DNA of 44,467 bases from an uncultured Alphaproteobacteria bacterium (lineage in GTDB: Bacteria > Pseudomonadota > Alphaproteobacteria > HIMB59 > GCA-002718135), in the NCBI GenBank assembly GCA_902592345.1, contig CACJEE010000007.1:1-44467 (forward strand), given 5' to 3'. Numbering within the stretch: the stretch's first letter is position 1; the number at the start of each line of letters is the position of its first letter. A model generated the notes under the pieces. The model was not told the DNA's origin and did not search any database. It saw nothing but the letters and a program-made list of their open reading frames with translations. Below, one piece after another: positions 37,665-44,467 of the stretch. Both the position numbers and the translations under genes were made by a program.

Positions 37665-38523
37665 TTTCTCCATTAAGACTAAGTATTTCTTTGTAAAGCT
37701 CAGGTCTTCTATCTCTAAAAAGTCCCCAATTTCTTCTAAATAAATGATTTTCTTCAGTATCTATTTCAGCTAGTATAACTTCTTCCTTGTCCTTTGAAGC
37801 TTCAGCAATTATTTTACCAGATCTGTTGCAAATAAAAGATCTTCCATAAAATCCGTTAACCTGACCTTTTACTGACTCTGAGCCAATTCTATTTGATGCA
37901 ACAATAGGCATGATGTTTGCTGCTGCATGACCCTGCATTACAGTCTGCCATGCATCAGAGCTGTCATAAGTGCTCATGATTTCATCTCCAATAGCTGTCG
38001 GATAAAACAAAACTTCTGCTCCTTTTAAAGCCATTATTCTAGCAGCTTCAGGAAACCATTGATCCCAACAAATTCCAATACCTATTTTACCATAAGCTGT
38101 ACTCCAAATTTTAAAACCTGTATCACCTGGATTAAAATAGTACTTTTCAAGATATCCAGCACCATCAGGTATGTGTGACTTTCTGTATTTACCCAGTATT
38201 TTACCATCAGCATCAATAACCGCTATAGAATTAAAATATGCATTATTATCTTTTTCAAAAAAACTTATAGGCAAAACAACTTTATGTTTTTTTGCAACAT
38301 CACTCATTTTATTTATTAAGGGATTATTTTCAAAAGGTTGGGCTAATTTGAATATTTCTTCATCATATTGAATACAAAAATAAGGAGTTTGAAAGAGCTC
38401 TTGTAATAAAATTATATTTGCTCCTTGTTCAGCTGCTTTTTCAATTAAATGGATAGATTTTTTTATATTATTTTCAATTTCCCAATCACAAGTCATTTGA
38501 GTGGCTGCTACTTTAATTTTCAT
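37654..38523 (-). CDS. aguB: N-carbamoylputrescine amidase (nitrilase superfamily)
   Basis: VAATQMTCDW, LLQELFQTPYFC, KYRKSHIPDGAGYLEKYYFNPGDTGF, GIGICWDQWFPEAAR; next to aguA. Confidence 0.93.
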   Translation of the reverse strand: MKIKVAATQMTCDWEIENNIKKSIHLIEKAAEQGANIILLQELFQTPYFCIQYDEEIFKLAQPFENNPLINKMSDVAKKHKVVLPISFFEKDNNAYFNSIAVIDADGKILGKYRKSHIPDGAGYLEKYYFNPGDTGFKIWSTAYGKIGIGICWDQWFPEAARIMALKGAEVLFYPTAIGDEIMSTYDSSDAWQTVMQGHAAANIMPIVASNRIGSESVKGQVNGFYGRSFICNRSGKIIAEASKDKEEVILAEIDTEENHLFRRNWGLFRDRRPELYKEILSLNGETKD

Positions 38524-38737
38524 TTTTTATTCTCTTTTTCTCTTCTAAGTAATTATTTAAACTTATAATTTTTTTGCTTGCATTAGTTTGAAACAGACCC
38601 GGTATTAAAGAGTGAATAAATGCCATCATTGAAGCTTTAAGTAATTGAAATGATATATTTTGAGCTACAAACATATGTTGAAAATAAGTTTCATCAGCAT
38701 CAATGTAGTGTTTTTTTGATTTTTTAAACAAATTCAT
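38513..38737 (-). CDS. Small DUF6356-like protein (start assigned at internal ATG; ORF track extends to 38773)
   Basis: MNLFKKSKKHYIDADETYFQHMFVAQNISFQLLKASMMAFIHSLIPGLFQTNASKKIISLNNYL. ATGA overlap with the aguA stop and 11-nt overlap with aguB. Confidence 0.75.
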   Translation of the reverse strand: MNLFKKSKKHYIDADETYFQHMFVAQNISFQLLKASMMAFIHSLIPGLFQTNASKKIISLNNYLEEKKRIKNEN

Positions 38738-39783
38738 TGTTGAATGCTTAATGGTTGTTGTTGGGTTATGCAATGAATATTTCCACCACCAAGAGATATA
38801 TCTATACCATTAATTACTAAAACTTTCCTTTTAGGAAAAACTGATTGAATAATACTCTGAGCATTTTTATCAGCTTTTTCATCATCAAAACTAGGCATTA
38901 CTATTCCATTATTTGCTATATAAAAGTTAATATAAGAACTTGGCTCATCATCGTTTGGTATTAGTCTTTTATAAGACATTTCAATTTCTATAACTTCTAA
39001 TGGACGACCATTAGCATCTTTAGATGTTCTTAATATTTCTAAATTTTCATTAATTTTTTCAAAAAAAGGATCCTGTCTATCATTACAAGATAAGGCTAGA
39101 ACTTTTGATTGATCAACAAAACAAGCAATATTATCAATATGTCCATCAGTGCCCTCATCTGTACCGTGTTTAAGCCAAATAATTTTTTTAATATTCAAAT
39201 ATTTTTTTATGTTATCCTCTATTTCCTCCTTTGATAAATTAGGATTTCTGTTTTTATTTAATAAGCATTGCTCAGTTGTGATTAGTGTGCCCGTACCATC
39301 AACGTGTATGGACCCACCTTCTAGTACCATTTGTGATTTAAAATATGTTGCAGAACTTTTTTCTATCATAAATTTAGCAATTTTATTATCAGAGTCATGT
39401 GGTGAAAATTTTCCCCATCCATTAAACTCCCAATCAACACCTCCTAATTTATTCTGATCATTGATTAAAAATGTAGCCCCGGAATCTCTTGCCCAACAAT
39501 CATCATTTTTAAATTCATAAATATTAACTGAATTATGAAGGAGTTTTTTTGCTATTTCGATATCCTCCGGGTGGACAATCATATTTACTTTTTCAAACTT
39601 TGATATTGCTTTTGAAACTTCAGCCCATTTGTATCTTCCTTTTTCAAAATCAAAATGAGACCAACTTTCAATTTCTTTATATGAATTTTTATCTTTAAAC
39701 TCATGAGGCCATTGCATCCAACAACATTCATGAGGATTCCATTCTGGGGGCATGAAAAAATTATATTGTTGAGGATATGACAT
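38734..39783 (-). CDS. aguA: Agmatine deiminase
   Basis: PPEWNPHECCWMQWPH, NDDCWARDSGATFLIND, LEGGSIHVDGTGTLITTEQCLLN and LGGGNIHCITQQQP. Confidence 0.95.
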   Translation of the reverse strand: MSYPQQYNFFMPPEWNPHECCWMQWPHEFKDKNSYKEIESWSHFDFEKGRYKWAEVSKAISKFEKVNMIVHPEDIEIAKKLLHNSVNIYEFKNDDCWARDSGATFLINDQNKLGGVDWEFNGWGKFSPHDSDNKIAKFMIEKSSATYFKSQMVLEGGSIHVDGTGTLITTEQCLLNKNRNPNLSKEEIEDNIKKYLNIKKIIWLKHGTDEGTDGHIDNIACFVDQSKVLALSCNDRQDPFFEKINENLEILRTSKDANGRPLEVIEIEMSYKRLIPNDDEPSSYINFYIANNGIVMPSFDDEKADKNAQSIIQSVFPKRKVLVINGIDISLGGGNIHCITQQQPLSIQQ

Positions 39784-39918
39784 TCAATCAGTTACATTAC
39801 AGTTTGTGCATTTTCTAAATGAAAAATCACCTTTTTTTCCTTTTTTGCTTTGTAAATCACTACAAGCTCCCAAAAAAATTAATGAAAAAAATAAAGTTAA
39901 ACAAATTATTTTTATCAT
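39784..39918 (-). CDS. Small putative lipoprotein (44 aa)
   Basis: Manually translated: MIKIICLTLFFSLIFLGACSDLQSKKGKKGDFSFRKCTNCNVTD*. Lipobox LGAC. Start overlaps the upstream stop (TAATG). Confidence 0.7.
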   Translation of the reverse strand: MIKIICLTLFFSLIFLGACSDLQSKKGKKGDFSFRKCTNCNVTD

Positions 39919-41255
39919 TAATATTTATCCATATATTTGTAATAAGCTAAGGCTAGTCTTAAGTAAAATAATCTTAATTTAGGAAAGGGAAATTTACTTG
40001 GTAGCCCTTTATAAAGTTTTGATATATTCAAATCTTTACTGTTTGATACAATTAATTTTGCAAGTTCATTACCTGACCATGGTGCTGTGTTAACTCCATT
40101 TGCCTGATAACCAAAACTATAATAAATTTCATCATCTTCAATTTTCCCAATTGAAGGTGAAAATTTATTTGTTACTGCAACAAGCCCTCTCCAATGAAAA
40201 TCAATATTAACATTATTCCACTTAGGAAAAACCTTTTTCATTTGTTGCTCCATATTTTTAGATTTCTCTAATGAAGATTCTTCACTGCCAATCAAATCAC
40301 CTCTTGCTCCAAATAAAAATCTATTATCCTTTAATAACCTATAATAAAAAAGAAGATTTCTTATATTTAGGACTGGATTGTTTGTAATAAAATTATGAGA
40401 TTTAATTTCTTCACTTGTAAGTGGTCTTGTAATAATAATATTTGATATTACTGGCAAAATCATATTATTTAGTTTTGGAAAGATATCATCTTTATAAAAA
40501 CCGTTAGTTGCCATAACAATTTTATTGGCTTTTACAATGCTTCCATTTGAAATTATTTTGAACTTTCCTTTAAACTTTTCAATTTTTGTAACTTTACTTT
40601 TTTGAAAAATTTTAACTCCTGAATTATTGGCAACATTGGCAATACCTAGTAAAAATTTTAAAGGATTAATAGCAAACCCAGGTTTATAAGACATAGCTCC
40701 AAATTGCTCATTACCACCGTGACCAATTTCATTAAACTCTTCTTTAGAAAAAACTTTTGTTTCAATACCAAATTCTTTTTTGTAGGTTGCAGCTTCTTCT
40801 TTTATCCCTTCAAAATAACTTGGATGAGGAGCTACTTCATAGTTACTATCACCTGTTAAATCACAATCTATATCGTATTCTTGAATTATATTTTTTGTAA
40901 AATTTGAACCCTCAATAGTGTTTTGAAAAAATTTTTTTGTTTCATTTTTTCCATATTTATTAAACATTTTTTTAACAGACATTTTTGCTGGAGGAATACA
41001 GCAAAATCCTGCATTTCTTCCTGAAGAACCCCAGCCAATATGACCTGCCTCAAGTAATACTACATCCTCATTATATTTCTTTGCTAATGATAATGCGCAT
41101 GACAATCCAGTATATCCTCCACCAATTACCGCTATATTTGTATTAATGTCTTTATCTAAAGTTTTATATTTATCTTTTGTGTCTACTGTAGATTCCCAGT
41201 AACTATTTACAGGATTTTCAAATTTATAAATGTCATCGTGATATAAGTTAGCCAT
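39918..41255 (-). CDS. FAD-dependent amine oxidase, PuuB/DadA-like, copy 1
   Basis: NIAVIGGGYTGLSCALSLAKKYNEDVVLLEAGHIGWGSSGRNAGF, WRGLVAVTNKFSPSIG and GYQANGVNTAPWSGNELAKLI. Confidence 0.9.
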   Translation of the reverse strand: MANLYHDDIYKFENPVNSYWESTVDTKDKYKTLDKDINTNIAVIGGGYTGLSCALSLAKKYNEDVVLLEAGHIGWGSSGRNAGFCCIPPAKMSVKKMFNKYGKNETKKFFQNTIEGSNFTKNIIQEYDIDCDLTGDSNYEVAPHPSYFEGIKEEAATYKKEFGIETKVFSKEEFNEIGHGGNEQFGAMSYKPGFAINPLKFLLGIANVANNSGVKIFQKSKVTKIEKFKGKFKIISNGSIVKANKIVMATNGFYKDDIFPKLNNMILPVISNIIITRPLTSEEIKSHNFITNNPVLNIRNLLFYYRLLKDNRFLFGARGDLIGSEESSLEKSKNMEQQMKKVFPKWNNVNIDFHWRGLVAVTNKFSPSIGKIEDDEIYYSFGYQANGVNTAPWSGNELAKLIVSNSKDLNISKLYKGLPSKFPFPKLRLFYLRLALAYYKYMDKY

Positions 41256-41272
41256 AAGTTAGTATAAATTTC

Positions 41273-41290
41273 ATTGAATGCTTATTCAAT
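41273..41290. promoter_or_regulatory. Palindromic operator copy C (ATTGAATGCTTATTCAAT), centred in a 53-bp divergent intergenic region
   Basis: 7-bp perfect arms ATTGAAT/ATTCAAT. Reverse complement shares 20 nt with copy A. Confidence 0.85.
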
Positions 41291-41308
41291 CAATATTATA
41301 TAATAGAT

Positions 41309-42541
41309 ATGAATAATGCTGATCTAAAAAACTTAATTCACAAGCAAAAACTTAATTTTTCTCTAGACCAGGAATTTTATGTAAATCAGGATATTTTTGA
41401 TTTAGATATTAAAAATATTTTTTCTAAACAATGGGTTTTTGTTGGTCATATTTCAAGGATACCAAATCACGGTGATTATTTTCTTTTTAATATTGGAAAA
41501 GAATCAATAATTATTATTCGTGATAATGATGATTCAGTACATGCTCACTACAATGTTTGCCGTCATCGTGGCTCTCAAATATGTTTAGAAAACGAAGGTA
41601 ATGCAAAAGTTCTAACTTGCCCTTATCATGCTTGGTCATACAATTTAGATGGGTCTTTAAGAGGTGCTAGACTCATGGAAAAAGGTTTTAATAAAGATGA
41701 ATGGCATTTACATAAATGTCATTCAAAAATATTTGAAGGTTTAATATTTATTAATTTATCTGAAAACCCAAATGATTTTGAAGAATTTATTGCTCCAACT
41801 AAAAAATTTATAGAATTTCATGGACTTGCAGATGCCAAAATTGCTCACAGACAGTATTATCCTACAAATGGGAATTGGAAACTTACTCTCGATAATTTTC
41901 ATGAATGCTATCATTGTCAGCCATCTCACCCAGAATACTGTCAGGTACATGATAAAGATTATATTATAGCTTATGGTGCGGGAAGTAATACGGGACCTTC
42001 ATCTGATAAATTCGATAAGGTTTTAAATGATTGGAATAAAAAAGTAGAAAAAATGGGTCATCTTACTGGTGAATATTCAGAGAGAGAATTTAATGATTAT
42101 TCTAGAAGTGCTGAAAGAACACCATTGAAAGAAGGTATGTTTACAGAAACAAAATCAGGAAAACCTGCTTCTATCTTAATGGGTAATTTTAAAGATTATG
42201 ATTGTGGTTATACATCTGTTGGAACTTCTCCATTTAATAGTCTTCTTATGTGCAATGATTTTGCTACTCTCTTTACATTTATTCCGGTGAACCCATTATA
42301 TACTCAGGTAGAATTAATGTGGTTAGTGCATAAGGATGCAGAAGAAGGAAAAGATTACAACCTTCAAGAAATGAAATGGATGTGGGATGTTACAACAATA
42401 GCTGATAAACGAATAATTGAAGATAATCAAAAAGGTGTACTGTCAAAAAAATATGTACCTGGACCTTTATCCAAAATGGAAAAAGGATTAGAGAAGTTTA
42501 AATCTTGGTATCTAAGACACTTAGAAAATAGTATTAGCTAA
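41309..42541 (+). CDS. Rieske non-heme iron oxygenase alpha subunit (glycine betaine/carnitine/stachydrine demethylase-type)
   Basis: Rieske CRHRGSQICLENEGNAKVLTCPYHAWSYNLDGSLRGA; mononuclear iron site DNFHECYHCQPSHPEY. Confidence 0.9.
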   Translation: MNNADLKNLIHKQKLNFSLDQEFYVNQDIFDLDIKNIFSKQWVFVGHISRIPNHGDYFLFNIGKESIIIIRDNDDSVHAHYNVCRHRGSQICLENEGNAKVLTCPYHAWSYNLDGSLRGARLMEKGFNKDEWHLHKCHSKIFEGLIFINLSENPNDFEEFIAPTKKFIEFHGLADAKIAHRQYYPTNGNWKLTLDNFHECYHCQPSHPEYCQVHDKDYIIAYGAGSNTGPSSDKFDKVLNDWNKKVEKMGHLTGEYSEREFNDYSRSAERTPLKEGMFTETKSGKPASILMGNFKDYDCGYTSVGTSPFNSLLMCNDFATLFTFIPVNPLYTQVELMWLVHKDAEEGKDYNLQEMKWMWDVTTIADKRIIEDNQKGVLSKKYVPGPLSKMEKGLEKFKSWYLRHLENSIS

Positions 42542-43902
42542 ACATTAAGAAGTAGATATTCTCTTTCCCAAGAACTAATTACTTTTAAGTATGCTTGATT
42601 TTCTACTCTTCTAATTGCAGCTATTGTTCTAATAAATTTCTGATTAAATACTTCATTAATTTGTTCATCATTTTCAAAGAATGAAATTGCTTCTTCAACA
42701 TTTTTAGGTAACGTACTTTTATCTTTACCAAAGACACTTTTTTTTGTTTCAGGAGTGGGCTTAAGTTTATTTTTTATACCTAAATAACCCGCGGCTAAAT
42801 TAGCAGCAAAAACTAAGTAAGGATTTGTGTCCGCTCCTGATATTCTATTTTCAATTCTCATACTATGTTCTTCATTAGAAGGAATTCTAAAGCCACAAGA
42901 TCTATTACCTAACCCCCAATTAGTATTTCTCGGTGCATCCCATGTTGCATATAACCTTCTGTATGAGTTAATATTAGGTGCATGAATTGGCATAAGGATT
43001 GGTGTATAAGTTTGAAGACCTGCAATATAATTCTTCATTAAATTTGAAACTGTACTTGTTTTGCTAAAGAAAATATTTTTTTTATTTTTTTTCCCAATTA
43101 AAGATTGATGTAAGTGTAAAGAGCTGCCAGGTTGATTTTCCATAGGTTTTGCCATGAATGTAGCATACAATTTATGTTTTATAGCAGCTTGCCTTAAAGT
43201 TCTTTTAAATAAGAAAACTTGGTCAGCTAATTCTAAGGGATCGCCATGTTGAAAATTAATTTCCATTTGAGCAGATCCACTTTCATGATTGATTGTATCT
43301 ATTTCAATATTTTGTTGCTCACAAAAATTATATACATCTTCAAATAAATTATCAAACTCATTAACTGCATCAATACCAAATGCTTGCTTTCCTGTTTCCT
43401 CTCTTCCTGATTGTCCTATAGGAACTTCTAATGGATAATCAGCATCAGGGTTGGGTTTGACTAAATAAAACTCAACCTCTGGTGATACAACTGGTTGATA
43501 ACCTAAATCATCAAATAACTTTAATATTTTTTTTAAAACTGATCTGCTGGAATTTATCACGTTAGTTCCGTTAAGATTAACTGCATCACAAATAACTTGC
43601 GCAGTAGGATCTTCATACCAAGGAACATTTCTAATTGTATTAAAATCGGGCCTTAAAATAACATCAATGTCGGTTGGGTTATAGACATCCACAGGCAATT
43701 CTTCATCTTCAGTTGCATAGCCACCTGAAATTGTTTGAATAAATACTGATTGCGGCAGTCGATGACTATCATTCTCTAAACCTTGTATAAATTTTTTAGT
43801 AGGTAAAATTTTTCCTCTTGCAATTCCTCCTAAATCAGGAACTAAACATTCTACTTCTGTAATTGAGTTATCATTCAGCCATTTTTCAAATTTTTCTTTC
43901 AT
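42538..43902 (-). CDS. Glutamine synthetase family, PuuA-like, copy 2
   Basis: ECLVPDLGGIARGKILPTKKF, PEVEFYLVKPNPDADYPLEVPIGQSGREETG, INSYRRLYATWDAPRNTNWGLGNRSCGFRIP and RIENRISGADTNPYL. Confidence 0.92.
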   Translation of the reverse strand: MKEKFEKWLNDNSITEVECLVPDLGGIARGKILPTKKFIQGLENDSHRLPQSVFIQTISGGYATEDEELPVDVYNPTDIDVILRPDFNTIRNVPWYEDPTAQVICDAVNLNGTNVINSSRSVLKKILKLFDDLGYQPVVSPEVEFYLVKPNPDADYPLEVPIGQSGREETGKQAFGIDAVNEFDNLFEDVYNFCEQQNIEIDTINHESGSAQMEINFQHGDPLELADQVFLFKRTLRQAAIKHKLYATFMAKPMENQPGSSLHLHQSLIGKKNKKNIFFSKTSTVSNLMKNYIAGLQTYTPILMPIHAPNINSYRRLYATWDAPRNTNWGLGNRSCGFRIPSNEEHSMRIENRISGADTNPYLVFAANLAAGYLGIKNKLKPTPETKKSVFGKDKSTLPKNVEEAISFFENDEQINEVFNQKFIRTIAAIRRVENQAYLKVISSWEREYLLLNV

Positions 43903-43969
43903 AGGGATTATTTAATTGTACTTATTCTTGTTTAGAGGAATAAATTCGATAAAGACATATATATTTTTT

Positions 43970-44467
43970 ATGTTTAACAAAAATCAAACCTATGAACAAC
44001 ATGATAATGAAAAAATTAGTTTTTATAGGAGCTCTATTGATAATTTAAATTCTAAAGATCAATTAAATTCAGATATTAATGTTGATGTTTGCGTAATTGG
44101 TGGGGGATTAACTGGAATATCAAGTGCTCTTAATTTAAGCAAAAAGGGATATTCAGTAGTTTTATGTGAAGCTAGACAAATAGGTTGGGGAGCGTCTGGA
44201 AGAAATGGCGGCCAACTTGGTATTGGTATGAGAAAAGATCAATATACTATTGAGAAAACATTAGGCTTAAATCATGCTAAAGAATTATGGAATTTAGGTC
44301 TTGAGTCTGTTGATGAAGTAAAGAATTTAATTAAAGAACATAATATAAATTGCCATATTGTTAATGGAGTTATGTCAACTGCATGTTTTGCAAAAGATAT
44401 TGATGAATATAAATTTGAAATAGAACATATGTCTAAAAATTATAATTTTGAAGGGTATAAGTTTTAT
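43970..44467 (+). CDS. FAD-dependent amine oxidase, PuuB-like, copy 2 (3' truncated by window)
   Basis: Manually translated: MFNKNQTYEQHDNEKISFYRSSIDNLNSKDQLNSDINVDVCVIGGGLTGISSALNLSKKGYSVVLCEARQIGWGASGRNGGQLGIGMRKDQYTIEKTLG... Confidence 0.88.
   Translation, partial: MFNKNQTYEQHDNEKISFYRSSIDNLNSKDQLNSDINVDVCVIGGGLTGISSALNLSKKGYSVVLCEARQIGWGASGRNGGQLGIGMRKDQYTIEKTLGLNHAKELWNLGLESVDEVKNLIKEHNINCHIVNGVMSTACFAKDIDEYKFEIEHMSKNYNFEGYKFY

Noticed and set aside
38724-38752. TTGAATGCTTA near the aguA/DUF6356 junction, identical to half of operator C
   Set aside because: Lies inside aguA coding sequence and lacks the second arm (continues ATGG rather than TTCA), so chance is adequate.
38738-38773. 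N-terminal extension MHNPTTTIKHST of the DUF6356-like ORF
   Set aside because: Lies within aguA; the internal ATG forming an ATGA overlap fits the family start better.
1-44467. CRISPR arrays, transposons, prophage genes, tRNA/rRNA
   Set aside because: None recognised on either strand.

Overview
AT-rich, densely packed window, probably from a streamlined marine alphaproteobacterium (SAR11/AEGEAN-169/HIMB59-like; low-confidence guess from composition and gene content). The left edge is the end of a nucleotide-sugar/glycosyltransferase locus. The rest is almost entirely uptake and catabolism of methylated onium compounds and polyamines. It includes a gamma-butyrobetaine-hydroxylase-like oxygenase, a ProXWV betaine transporter, a carnitine dehydrogenase/BKACE/thioesterase set, and an HD-domain putative diiron oxygenase. 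It also includes a six-gene operon (CaiD-like hydratase, NDP-forming acyl-CoA synthetase, acyl-CoA dehydrogenase, GcvT-like protein, two phytoene-desaturase-like FAD enzymes), a TetR regulator, a PotABCD-like transporter, agmatine-to-putrescine genes, two PuuA-like glutamine synthetases, two PuuB-like oxidases and a Rieske oxygenase. The most interesting signal is a shared palindrome (TGAAT-N4-ATTCA, core TGAATRAGCATTCAA) found at three promoter regions spread over 19 kb. It would tie these operons into one regulon, probably under the adjacent BetI-like TetR. I saw no tRNA/rRNA genes, CRISPR arrays or mobile elements.
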